DNA of 64,000 bases, from assembly GCA_020633435.1 (NCBI GenBank), contig JACKDP010000004.1, forward strand, positions 682,001 to 746,000, in the 5' to 3' direction. The position numbers and the translations under genes are program-made. Below, piece by piece: positions 51,596-60,244 of this stretch. The DNA is from Myxococcales bacterium (GTDB lineage: Bacteria > Myxococcota_A > Bradymonadia > UBA7976 > UBA1532). Numbering within the stretch: position 1 is the first letter of the stretch; every line of letters begins with the position of its first letter. The notes beneath the pieces are model-generated. The model saw only the letters and a list, made by a program, of their open reading frames with translations, ran no database searches and was not told the origin of the DNA.

Positions 51596-52015
51596 TCAGT
51601 GCTCCTGGCTGGACGGCGCGGCGGGGGCCGGCGCCGGGGCCCGCAGCTCCAGCACGACGCCCTCGGCGTCCACGCGGGCGCGGATCTTGGGGTCCTGGGC
51701 CACCGGCAGGCGCTGCTTGCCCGCAGGCTTGAAGGCCTCGAGCGCGGCGAGGGCGGCCTGGTCGTAGGCGGCGTCCCCGCTCGGGCCCGTGATCTCGGCG
51801 GCCGTGATGGCCCCCTGCCCGTCGAGGCGGATCTTCACCTTGGTGACGAGGCCGGGCTTGCTGCCCGGGGCCAGGCCGGCGCTCACCTGCAGGCTGAGCC
51901 GCGCCCAGTACAGGTCGGCGCCGTTGACGTTCATCTCGCCGTCCTCGTCGACGGGGTCGGCGGCGAGGGCGGGGGCGGCTCCCAGGAGGAGGAGGAAAAA
52001 CAGAGTCTTCTTCAT
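51596..52015 (-). CDS. Exported TonB/TolA C-terminal-like protein in tol operon
   Basis: 139 residues. The signal peptide is MKKTLFFLLLLGAAPALAA. The mature part (about 20-125) has the TonB-C/TolA-C pattern: LVTKVKIRLDGQGAITAAEIT, YDQAALAALEAFKP. No membrane anchor or proline-rich arm remains, and the C-terminus is Ala/Pro-rich. The ATG overlaps the tolB stop (TGATG) and the gene ends 1 nt before pal starts, so it is a firm member of the operon at the place where cpoB is often found. It could be a periplasmic partner or competitor of TolA. Function is inferred from position. Confidence 0.65.
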   Translation of the reverse strand: MKKTLFFLLLLGAAPALAADPVDEDGEMNVNGADLYWARLSLQVSAGLAPGSKPGLVTKVKIRLDGQGAITAAEITGPSGDAAYDQAALAALEAFKPAGKQRLPVAQDPKIRARVDAEGVVLELRAPAPAPAAPSSQEH

Positions 52016-53313
52016 CACTTGGCCCAGTAGGGCGTGAAGTAGCCGCCCTTGCCCTTGGTGATCTGGAACTGCTTGCTGCCGTCTTCGGTGGCGATGAAGA
52101 GCTCGGCGGCGCCATTGCGGGTGCTGGTGAACACGATGTGCCGGCCGTCGGGCGACCAGGAGGGCTCCTCGTTGTTGCCCTGGTTCTGGGTGATGCGCTC
52201 GATGCCGCCGTCGGCGACGCGCACCGTGAAGATGTCGAACACGTTGCGCTCATCGCGGGCCGTGAAGACGATCTTGTCGCCCCGCGGGCTCCACTCGGGG
52301 GTGGTGTTGTAGTCCCCCTGGAAGGTCAGCCGCCGCTCGCCGCCGCCGCCCGCGTTCATGATCCAGATCTGGGGCGAGCCGTGGCGGTCGCTCACGAAGG
52401 CCAGCCGGCTGCCGTCCGGGGACCAGGTGGGGGTGGTGTCGATGCTCCAGGAGTTGGTCAGGCGCTTGACGACCTGGCCGGACTCCGGGTTGAGCAGGTA
52501 GAGCTCGGGGTTGCCATCCTTCGAGAGCGTGGCGGCGACGGCGTGGCCGCTGGGGCTGAGCTCGGCGCCGGTGTTGAGGCCCTGGAAGCTGGCGAAGGGC
52601 CGGGCCTGGCCGCCGTAGAGGGCGAACAGGTGGGGGCCGCCGTTGCGGAAGCTGGTGAAGTAGATGCGGCCCTTCCGCAGCGTCGGCAGCATGTTGATGC
52701 TGTCGTCGCTCGTCAGCCGGGACTCCTCCAGGCCGTCGGCCGAGACCATGAAGAGCGACTTGCCGGAGCCGGTGCGCTTCACCGTCACGATCTGCGAGCC
52801 GAAGAAGCCCGGGCTCTTGGTGTAGTAGCGGATGACCTCGTTGACGAACTTGTGGGCGTGGGCTCGCAGGGCGGCCGCGTCCACGGCGACCGTCGCCGGG
52901 GCCTCGAAGCCCGTCAGGCTGATCTGCTTGCCGCCATCCACCGAGAACAGCCGCAGATCGACCACCACCTGGTTGCCCTGGATGGCGTAGCCGGCCTTGA
53001 TGAGGCCCTGGCTGCCGATGGTGAACCACGACTTGTAGTTGGGGGTCATGCCCTCCTTGGCCGGATCGACCAGGAAGGCGGCCTTGTCCACCAGGTTGAA
53101 GTAGCCCGTGATGCTGAGGTCGCGGCGGATCGTGCCGGTCAGCGCCTCGGTGACGCCCCGGGTGTCGGGGCTGCCGCCCTGCATGAAGGCGTCGGGGACG
53201 GCCATCTGGAAGACGGTGATGCCCACGGGGGTGACCACCCCGTCGGGGGTGGTGTCGTCCTGGGCGGCCGCCGGCAAGGCGAAGAGCAAGAGGGGCAGGA
53301 TGCGTCGCAGCAT
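52015..53313 (-). CDS. tolB: Tol-Pal system protein TolB
   Basis: 432 residues. The signal peptide is LLPLLLFALPAAA. The N-terminal alpha/beta domain (about 25-170: GVTEALTGTIRRDLSITGYFNLVD) is followed by a six-bladed propeller of DPP4-like repeats (TWSPDGSRLAFVSDRHGSPQIWIMN, EWSPRGDKIVFTARD, SWSPDGRHIVFTSTRNG). TolB is periplasmic, binds Pal and TolA and helps outer-membrane constriction. It lies 26 nt after tolA and is coupled to the TonB-C-like gene downstream. Full length for the family. Confidence 0.93.
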   Translation of the reverse strand: MLRRILPLLLFALPAAAQDDTTPDGVVTPVGITVFQMAVPDAFMQGGSPDTRGVTEALTGTIRRDLSITGYFNLVDKAAFLVDPAKEGMTPNYKSWFTIGSQGLIKAGYAIQGNQVVVDLRLFSVDGGKQISLTGFEAPATVAVDAAALRAHAHKFVNEVIRYYTKSPGFFGSQIVTVKRTGSGKSLFMVSADGLEESRLTSDDSINMLPTLRKGRIYFTSFRNGGPHLFALYGGQARPFASFQGLNTGAELSPSGHAVAATLSKDGNPELYLLNPESGQVVKRLTNSWSIDTTPTWSPDGSRLAFVSDRHGSPQIWIMNAGGGGERRLTFQGDYNTTPEWSPRGDKIVFTARDERNVFDIFTVRVADGGIERITQNQGNNEEPSWSPDGRHIVFTSTRNGAAELFIATEDGSKQFQITKGKGGYFTPYWAK

Positions 53314-53339
53314 GAGGGGTGCGTTCTCCACGGCGGGGC

Positions 53340-54188
53340 TCAGTCGTCGCCCCGCATCTCGATGGTCAAGCCGTTCTTCAGCACGCTCTTGCGCAGATCC
53401 GGCAGGGTCACGGGGGGCACCGGGATGCGGGCGCTGGTGCCCGGCGCGAACTTGTGCAGCGTCGCCAGGACGGCGTCGTCGAAGATGCGGTTGTTGCTGG
53501 AGCGCGTGATGCGCGGATCGCCCTTGAGCTTGCCATCCGCGTCCACCCGGAACGCCACGACCGCGCTCAGCTTCTTGCGCACGTCGCGGGGGATGACCGA
53601 GGGCACCGTGAACTGCTCGCGCAGCGCGTGGACCACCCGGTTCATGTAGGTGGCCTTGTGCAGCCGCGAGTTGGGATCGGTGGAGGTGCCCATCTGGTCG
53701 CCGTCGGCGAAGCCGCGCGGGTCGTCCTCGTCGGCGCGCTCGTCCACCTTCCGCAGCGCCCGGGCCATGGCCTTCTCGCGCTTCTTGCGCTCGGCCTCCT
53801 CCTCGCGCTCCTTGCGCCGCTTCTCGTCTTCGAGGCGCTTCTCCTCGTCGCGGCGCTTCTTCTCGGCCAGCTCGCGCTGCTTCTTCTCGTCCTCTTTCTT
53901 CCGCTCCAGCTCCTCTTCGAGCTGCTTGCGGGAGATGCTGGCGGTGTCCGTCTCGACCGGCGGCGCTTCGGGGGCCTCGATGATGCGGGGCAGCTCCTTG
54001 GGCCGCTCCTCGCCGAGCTTCGGCAGCTCCACGGGCTTGACGTCGATCCAGGCCACCGGCTCGTCGCGCTCGGTCTTCGCCTCCACGACGCTGGCCAGGG
54101 CCATCACCGTGAAGATGCCGCCGTTGAGCACCGCGGCCACGATGCCCGCGATGGTCTTGAGCCCCTGATCGTCGCCCGCCTGCTTCAT
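53340..54188 (-). CDS. tolA: TolA/TonB-type energy transducer
   Basis: 282 residues. One N-terminal transmembrane helix (about 12-36, GIVAAVLNGGIFTVMALASVVEA), then a Pro-rich stretch, a long Lys/Glu/Arg helix (about 85-145) and a TonB-like C-terminal domain (about 175-275: VVAFRVDADGKLKGDPRITRSS, FDDAVLATLHKFAPG). It spans the periplasm and transmits the TolQR proton-motive signal to TolB/Pal. The ATG overlaps the tolR stop (ATGA). The gene order tolQ-R-A-B-pal supports tolA over tonB. Confidence 0.88.
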   Translation of the reverse strand: MKQAGDDQGLKTIAGIVAAVLNGGIFTVMALASVVEAKTERDEPVAWIDVKPVELPKLGEERPKELPRIIEAPEAPPVETDTASISRKQLEEELERKKEDEKKQRELAEKKRRDEEKRLEDEKRRKEREEEAERKKREKAMARALRKVDERADEDDPRGFADGDQMGTSTDPNSRLHKATYMNRVVHALREQFTVPSVIPRDVRKKLSAVVAFRVDADGKLKGDPRITRSSNNRIFDDAVLATLHKFAPGTSARIPVPPVTLPDLRKSVLKNGLTIEMRGDD

Positions 54189-54676
54189 GGCGCCTCACCC
54201 TCCTTGGGGGGCGGGTTCGTCACCATGCCGATGTTGGTGATGCCCGCCTTCTGGAGCCGGGACATCACGTCCACCACGAAGCCATACGGCAAGCCGCGAT
54301 CCGCCAGGAGGAAGAGCCGCTGGCCCTGGCGGAAGTCTTCGAGGGACGGGATGGCCTTCAGCTTCTCCTCGAATCCGTCGAGGCAGGCGGGAAATTCCGG
54401 GCAGGCCTCCAGGAGGACGGCCTCGTCCTCCCCCTTGGCGAAGCCGATGTGCCGATCGGCGTGCAGGGTGAAGATGGTCTGGAGCTGGCTCGCGGGCACG
54501 GGATCGGCGTTGGTGGTGGGCAGGTCGATGTCCACCTCGCGCTTGACCCCCTCCACGATGATCGGGGTCGTCACCATGAAGACCACCAGCAGGACGAGCA
54601 TGACGTCCACCAGAGGAGTGACGTTGATCTCGCTGATGGAGCCCCTGCTGCCCCCGCCGTCGCCGCCGAACGCCAT
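54185..54676 (-). CDS. tolR: Tol-Pal system inner-membrane protein TolR (ExbD family)
   Basis: 163 residues. A short Gly-rich cytoplasmic leader, then the ExbD/TolR helix INVTPLVDVMLVLLVVFMV with the essential Asp24, then a periplasmic domain ending in RLQKAGITNIGMVT. Compared with typical TolR (about 140), there is an extra loop around 83-110 with CPEFPAC (Cys92, Cys98), which could form a disulphide. It forms the proton channel with TolQ. It starts 9 nt after the tolQ stop and overlaps tolA by 4 nt. Confidence 0.93.
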   Translation of the reverse strand: MAFGGDGGGSRGSISEINVTPLVDVMLVLLVVFMVTTPIIVEGVKREVDIDLPTTNADPVPASQLQTIFTLHADRHIGFAKGEDEAVLLEACPEFPACLDGFEEKLKAIPSLEDFRQGQRLFLLADRGLPYGFVVDVMSRLQKAGITNIGMVTNPPPKEGEAP

Positions 54677-54685
54677 CGCCCGCTC

Positions 54686-55405
54686 CTAGAAGAAGTGTCG
54701 CTTGACGATGTTCAGGAAATCATTGCCGAAGTTGTCCATGTCGGCTTCGAGGACGCGGGTGCGGTTCATGAAGTAGTTGAAGAACATGACCGCCGGGATG
54801 GCCGCCACGAGGCCGATGGCGGTGGCGATGAGCGCCTCCGCGATGCCGGGGGCCACCGTCGTCAGGGTGGCGTTGCCGACCCGCGCGATGTTGAGGAACG
54901 AGTCCATGATGCCCCAGACGGTGCCGAACAAGCCCACGAACGGCGCCGCGCTGGCCGTCGTGGCCAGGAAGGGCGTGAGGGCCCCGAGCTGGATGATCTC
55001 GCCCGTCCGGGCCCGCCGCAGGGCGCGCTCGATGTTCTCGATGTCGTCCATCTTGCCGATCATGGTGTCGCCCTGCTCGCGGCCGCCCTTGAGCTTGGTG
55101 AGCTCGACGTACCCGGCGCGGAAGACCTGGCTGATGGGGCTGCGCTTGAGGTGCTCGGACGTCTGGTAGATCTCGTCCAGGCGCTTGGACTGCCAGAACG
55201 TCTCCAGGAACAGGCCGCTCTCGGCCTGGGCGCGCCGCAGGTAGAGCCACTTGTAGACGATGATGTACCAGCTCACCACCGACATGAGCACCAGCACCAT
55301 CAGCACGCCCTTGACCACGGGGGTGGCCCGCAGCAGCAGGGACGAGATGGTGAACTCTTCGGTGGCGCCGGCCAGCGTCACGAGCTGGACGTAGATGCTC
55401 TCCAT
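54686..55405 (-). CDS. tolQ: Tol-Pal system inner-membrane protein TolQ (ExbB family)
   Basis: 239 residues with three transmembrane helices (about 27-49, 140-163, 175-200). The MotA/TolQ/ExbB signature is clear in GALTPFLATTASAAPFVGLFGTVWGIMDSF and IAEALIATAIGLVAAIPAVMFFNYF. It couples proton flow to TolA movement. The start at 55405 has GGAGGAAG 7 nt upstream; an in-frame codon further upstream is not used because it would add a non-conserved leader. First gene of tolQRAB-x-pal. Confidence 0.93.
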   Translation of the reverse strand: MESIYVQLVTLAGATEEFTISSLLLRATPVVKGVLMVLVLMSVVSWYIIVYKWLYLRRAQAESGLFLETFWQSKRLDEIYQTSEHLKRSPISQVFRAGYVELTKLKGGREQGDTMIGKMDDIENIERALRRARTGEIIQLGALTPFLATTASAAPFVGLFGTVWGIMDSFLNIARVGNATLTTVAPGIAEALIATAIGLVAAIPAVMFFNYFMNRTRVLEADMDNFGNDFLNIVKRHFF

Positions 55406-55440
55406 GAGCGGGCTTCCTCCACAGGGCGCGGCCTGGACGC

Positions 55441-55469
55441 GGCATACCACGGCGCGCGGCGAGGCTCAA
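55441..55469 (-). promoter_or_regulatory. Candidate promoter of the tol-pal operon
   Basis: On the minus strand TTGAGC (55464-55469), a 17-bp spacer and TATGCC (55441-55446) precede the tolQ start by about 36 bp. It matches 4 of 6 and 3 of 6 consensus bases, so confidence is modest. Confidence 0.3.
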
Positions 55470-55501
55470 GAAAGCCGGATAAGATCGCGGGCTTCCTGGC
55501 G

Positions 55502-55855
55502 TCACGGGGGAGGTGGCAGCACCTCGAAGGCCAGCGGCGCGGACACATGGCGGCCGGAACGCACGACCCAATCGAAGACGCCGCGCTGGTATTCCCCGGC
55601 GGGGCCGCGCAGCGTCGGCACCCGCACCTTGAGGGTGCGATCCTCCCAGGCGAGGATCTCGACGCGGACGCCCGCGAGGCGCACCTCGTCCTGGGGGCCG
55701 GGGCGGCCGAGGCCCCGGCCGAGCAGCGTGACCTCCTGGCCGGGGCGGGCGGCCCCGGGGCGGGCCTCGTCGAGGACGGGCACGCCGGCGGCCACCTCGA
55801 CGGCGGCGTCGTCGCAGGCGGCGAGGGCGAGCAGCAGCAGGGGCCAGGTGCGCAT
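55502..55855 (-). CDS. Small lipoprotein with IPT/TIG-like domain
   Basis: 117 residues. The signal peptide ends LALAAC, with Asp-Asp following. The rest (about 25-115) reads like one IPT/TIG immunoglobulin-type domain: VLDEARPGAARPGQEVTLLGRGLG, then DEVRLAGVRVEILAWEDRTLKVRVPTL, the usual IPT strand order. Such domains mediate surface protein interactions. The stop is 96 bp upstream of tolQ on the same strand, so it may be expressed with the tol operon, although a candidate tol promoter lies between. Divergent from the next gene. Confidence 0.72.
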   Translation of the reverse strand: MRTWPLLLLALAACDDAAVEVAAGVPVLDEARPGAARPGQEVTLLGRGLGRPGPQDEVRLAGVRVEILAWEDRTLKVRVPTLRGPAGEYQRGVFDWVVRSGRHVSAPLAFEVLPPPP

Positions 55856-55900
55856 GCCGGCATGGTAGGCTCTGGCGTCGCGCGTGGCGAGGGAGGACGC

Positions 55901-56500
55901 ATGGCAGGCCCGTGGCTGGCGCTCTGGGCGCCCATCGCGCTGGGGACGCCGACGCTGGCGCCCGGGCGCTACGTCGGCGTCGTGGACACCGGCATCGTCT
56001 GGCTCGTGCTGGCGGCCGATGGCGCGGCCACCTACGGCGAGGCCCCCTACCGCTGGCGGCAGGCCGACGGGGTGCTGCACCTGGACGGGCCCACCCCCCT
56101 GGCGCTCACGCTGGACGCCGCCGGCCGCTGCCTGACCGGCCCCCCCTTCGGCCACGTCTGCCTGCGCCCCGTCCCCGTCGTGGAGCCGACGCCGGCGCCC
56201 CCGGTCGAGCGCCCCGCCGCGTTCGTCGGGGCCTGGCAGCACACGGCCTCGGGCGGCACCCTGCGCCTCGATCTGTCGCCCGATGGCGGCTATGTGATGG
56301 TGCAGCAGGCCACCGGCGATCCCGTCGTCGAGACGCGCGGCGCGTGGCACGGCGACGCCGCCGGCCTGGTGCTCACCCCCGCGGGCGGCGGGGCCTTGCG
56401 CTACCGCGCCCGCCGCGCCGGCGCCGACCTGCTGCTCGGGGGCGGCGACCTGCCCCTCGACGTTCGCTTCAGTCCGGTGGAAGCCAGCCCCGTTCGCTGA
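55901..56500 (+). CDS. Hypothetical protein, beta-rich
   Basis: 199 residues with GGGAGG 5 nt before the ATG. The N-terminus (WLALWAPIALGTPTLA) may be a weak signal peptide. Two similar beta-rich halves are separated by a Pro-rich linker (VVEPTPAPPVERP): GRYVGVVDTGIVWLVLAADGAATYG and GAWQHTASGGTLRLDLSPDGGYVMVQ, each reading as a small barrel that starts with a G-x-W/Y and a DG turn. This looks like an internal duplication. No family is recognised. Divergent from the IPT lipoprotein. Confidence 0.62.
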   Translation: MAGPWLALWAPIALGTPTLAPGRYVGVVDTGIVWLVLAADGAATYGEAPYRWRQADGVLHLDGPTPLALTLDAAGRCLTGPPFGHVCLRPVPVVEPTPAPPVERPAAFVGAWQHTASGGTLRLDLSPDGGYVMVQQATGDPVVETRGAWHGDAAGLVLTPAGGGALRYRARRAGADLLLGGGDLPLDVRFSPVEASPVR

Positions 56501-56547
56501 GTATGATGCGCCGATTCCAGGTCACCGACGGTGAAGGGGGGGCGGTG

Positions 56548-59228
56548 ATGGTCACCAGGTTCTCTATTGTTTTCATGGCGTTGTGTCTCGTCACGGCCTG
56601 CGCCGGCGAGGAGCGGCGGCGGCGGCGGCACGCCGGACGCCAGGGGGGCCAGGCGGCCAGGGCGGCGTCGGCGGCGGCGCCGGCGGCCAGGGCGGCGGCT
56701 TCGGCGGGCAGGGCGGCGCCGGCGGCGGCGGCCCCCGCAACAGCCGCCCCGATCTGCGCCGCATCGGCGATCGCGAGGCCCCCGTGGGGGTGCTCCTCGA
56801 GATCCAGCTCGAGGCCACGGATCCCGAGGGCTCGCCCCTGTCCTTCAACATCCGCTCGTCCCTGCCCGACGGGGCCAAGTTCGAGAAGCCCACGGGCCTC
56901 TTCACCTGGACGCCCACCCCCGACCAGGAGGGCACCATCGTCCTGCTGACCTTCGAGGTCTCCGACGGGGAGCTCAAGGACCAGGAGACCATCCAGGTCA
57001 CCGTCATCCCGGCCAACCAGGCGGGCAACCGGCCGCCGGCCTTCGAGGAGCTGGGCGACCAGGTGCTCACGGCCGGGCGCGCCTTCACCCTGGAGCTGGT
57101 GGCCACCGATCCCAACGGCGACCGCCTGACCTACTCCATGCGCGGCGACGCCCTCGACGGGGCCACCCTCGACGCCGACTCCGGGATCTTCCAGTGGACG
57201 CCCGACGCGGCCCTGGCGGGCCAGAGCTTCAACGTCACCTTCGTGGCGGCCGACGCGGAGGTGGAGGCGACCCAGGACGTGAAGCTGGTGGTGCGCGAGG
57301 CCGGCGGCGGCGATCCGCAGAACCTGCCGCCGCGCATCCGGCCCATCATGGACCAGCAGGTCCAGGTGGGCGTGGAGTTCCGCCTGGTCATCGAGGCCGA
57401 GGACGACCACCCCGAGACGCTGACGTTCGGCCTGGCCAGCCCGGCGCCGGGCGGCGCCGGCTTCGATGCCATGCGCCATGAGTTCTTCTGGACGCCCCTG
57501 CCCGATCAGACCAACCAGGCCATCCCCGTGGTCTTCCAGGTCTCCGACGGCGAGTTCCGGGCCGTGGAGCGCGTGACGTTCCAGGTCACCGGCGACGGCC
57601 CCGTCATGGGCGACTGCACCCCCGACGCCGAGGGCGACGCCCCGCGCCGGGTGATGAACGGCGACGCGCTCCAGCGCAGCATCTGCCCGGCCGGCCAGCT
57701 CGACACGTACACCGTGCCCCTGGCCGTGGGCGACCGCCTGACCGTCGTGGCCGAGTTCAGCCACGCCGAGTGCGACATCGACTTCGACATCTACGCCCCG
57801 GGCAACGGCGCGCCGGTGGCGCGGGCCCAGGGCATCACCGATCTGGAGGAGGCCTCGGCCCTCGCGGCCGTCGCGGGCGACTACCGCGTCGTCGTGGGCT
57901 GCCTCGATCAGGCCGCCACCCCCGACTACGAGATCCTCTTCGAGGTCATCCCGGGCGGCGGCAACCCCATGATGTGCAACGATGATCGCTTCGAGGCCGC
58001 CGGCGGCGACACCCGCGACACGGCCCAGCCGCTCAGCATGGCCCAGGGCCAGGATCTGCGCATCTGCGCCGGGGACCGCGACTTCTGGTCCTTCAACGCC
58101 CAGGTGGGCGCCACCATCACCATCGACGCCCTGTTCAGCCACGCGGCGGGCGACCTGGATCTGCGCCTGACCGGGCCCAACAACGTGGCCGCCGGCTCCG
58201 CCAGCAGCTCCGACGACAACGAGCAGATCCGCGTCGCCATGGCCCCGGCCACCGGGACGTACGTGCTCGAGGTCTACGGCTACCAGGACGCCGAGAACAC
58301 CTACCGCCTGAACCTGGACGTGCAGAACCCCATGGTGGTCTGCGACGCCGACCGCGTGGAGCCCAACGACAGCCGCGCCGACGCCGAGCCGTTCCGCCCC
58401 GAGGTCTACACCAACCTCACGCAGTGCGGGGATCCCGACTGGTACAAGACGGAGGTGCCCGAGGGCTCCACGCTGCAGGTCTACATCTCGTACACCGGCA
58501 ACGCCCCGTCGGCGCAGGCGTTCACGCCGGGCGGCCAGGGCATCCCCGGGCAGTCCTACGGCGTGGGCATGGGCGACGGCTGCCGGGCCAACCGGCCGGG
58601 CTGCCGCCTGCTGACGGCGCCGGGCCCGGTGGGCGGCGGCTTCATCCACTACAACATCGAGGCGGGCACGCTGGGCCAGGCCTACGATCTGGTGGTGCGC
58701 GTGCAGCAGGCGGCCGCCGGCGGCCAGTGCGGCCGGGCCAACCAGGCCTGCGACGAGTTCGAGATCTGCGACTACGGCACGAGCGCCTGCACCGACGCCT
58801 TCTGCGACGCCAACGGCGTCGGCTGCCCCAACGGCTTCAACTGCCACCAGGAGTGGTGCACCGAGGCCTGCATCGCCGGGGCCTGCGCCCACCCCGACCA
58901 CACCTGCAAGTACCTGGACGGCGAGTTCTGGTGCGGCCTGGGCGGCAACGCCGCGCTGGGCGACGCCTGCTTCGACTTCTCGGACTGCTCGCGCGACTTC
59001 GACTGCCTGGTCGGGGCCTCCGTGCCCGGCGGCTACTGCACCCGCGAGTGCACCCGCGACAGCGACTGCGGCCCCGGCGGGGCCTGCGCCCGCTTCGACA
59101 ACGGCAACTTCTGCGGCGACACCTGCGCCGCGCAGAACGAGTGCCGCCAGGGCTACGGCTGCAACACCCACCCCCGCGCCGAGGGCGGCGGCAACGTGCG
59201 CATGTGCACGCCAGGAATCCAGATTTGA
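56548..59228 (+). CDS. Large multidomain surface lipoprotein, frameshifted within a GGC-rich tract
   Basis: The ATG at 56548 encodes a lipoprotein signal (IVFMALCLVTAC), but that frame soon runs into Arg/Ala junk. About 30-60 bases later a different frame opens with a Gly/Gln linker (GGQGGVGGGAGGQGGGFGGQ) and continues to 59228. A missing base (or two extra) in the GGC/G-run at about 56610-56660 would join them. Domains: three cadherin/He_PIG-type Ig folds (WTPTPDQEGT, QWTPDAALAG, FWTPLPDQ), three PPC-type sandwiches (CDIDFDIYAPG, HAAGDLDLRLTGPN), then a Cys-rich C-terminal region with EGF-like spacing (about 58700-59200). Either phase variation or a sequencing error. Surface exposed. Confidence 0.68.
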
Positions 59229-60238
59229 GCAAGCCCCCCATCCTGTTCGCCACGTGCCCCCCCGGCCTCGAGGGGGTGCTGGACGCGGAGCTCGCGCGGC
59301 ATGGCTTCCGGTCCCGGGAGATCAAGCCGGGCGGCGTGCACTTCCGCGGCTCGCCGCTGCGGGCCAACCGGCTGCTGGCCACGGCGAGCCGCGTGCTGCT
59401 GCCCGTGGCCCGCTTCAAGGCCACCGACTTCGACGACCTGGTCGCGGGGGCCAGCGCGGTGGACTGGTCGCCCTACGGCGGCGTGACCCCCAAGGTCAGC
59501 GCGGCCCGCTCGCGGCTCTTCCACACCGGGGCCGTGGCCGAGCGCCTGGGGGCCCTGCTGCCCGCCGGCGACACCGCCCTGTACTGCCGCCTGATGCACG
59601 ACCGCTGCACCTTGCAGATCGACACGTCGGGCGAGCACCTGCACAAGCGGGGCTGGCGGACGGAGACGGGGCAGGCCCCGCTGCGCGAGACGCTGGCCGC
59701 CCAGATCCTGGCCCTGGCCGGCTGGGAGCCCGGGGTGCCGCTCGTCGATCCCTGTTGCGGATCAGGGACCTTCATCATCGAGGCGGCCGTGCAGGCGGCG
59801 GGGCTGGCCCCCGGCCGGCTGCGCAGCTTCGCCTGCGAGCGGTGGTGGCGCAGCGAGCTGGTGCCCACGGGGGACGCCGTCCCGACCATCCTCCGGGGGA
59901 GCGACCGCTCCAAGGCGGCGGTGGCGGCGGCCCGGCACAACGCCGAGCGCGCCGGCGTCGCGGTGGACCTCCAGGTCGCCTCGGCGCGCCAGGTCGAGGC
60001 CCCCGCGCCCACCGGGCTGCTGGTGGCCAACCCGCCCTACGGCCGCCGGGCCGAAGACCTGGCGACGGCCTGGGACGAGCTCGGCGCCCTGCTGGCTGGC
60101 CCCTTCGCGGGCTGGAAGGCCGCCATCCTCTCCCCCGAGCGGGGCCTCGCGCGGCGGCTGCGCCGCGAGCCCGAGACGCGCTACCACCTGCGAAACGGCG
60201 GCCTGAACGTCGACCTGCTCATCCTGCCGCCGGCCTGA
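59225..60238 (+). CDS. THUMP-type class I RNA methyltransferase (RlmKL/TrmN-like)
   Basis: 337 residues from a TTG at 59225 that overlaps the preceding stop by 4 nt (TTGA). The N-terminal part (ILFATCPPGLEGVLDAELARHGF, then a THUMP-like region to about 150) matches 23S rRNA m2G methyltransferases of the RlmL group. The Rossmann domain has the SAM motif VDPCCGSGTFIIEA and the catalytic VANPPYGRR. A single methyltransferase domain means only the RlmL half, or a TrmN/Trm14-type tRNA enzyme. It is convergent with the next lipoprotein, 6 bp apart. Confidence 0.85.
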   Translation: MSKPPILFATCPPGLEGVLDAELARHGFRSREIKPGGVHFRGSPLRANRLLATASRVLLPVARFKATDFDDLVAGASAVDWSPYGGVTPKVSAARSRLFHTGAVAERLGALLPAGDTALYCRLMHDRCTLQIDTSGEHLHKRGWRTETGQAPLRETLAAQILALAGWEPGVPLVDPCCGSGTFIIEAAVQAAGLAPGRLRSFACERWWRSELVPTGDAVPTILRGSDRSKAAVAAARHNAERAGVAVDLQVASARQVEAPAPTGLLVANPPYGRRAEDLATAWDELGALLAGPFAGWKAAILSPERGLARRLRREPETRYHLRNGGLNVDLLILPPA

Positions 60239-60244
60239 GGGCCG

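Noticed and set aside
56502..56507. TATGAT -10 box before the frameshifted lipoprotein gene
   Set aside because: No acceptable -35 element lies 16-18 bp upstream; it may be part of the preceding gene's 3' end.
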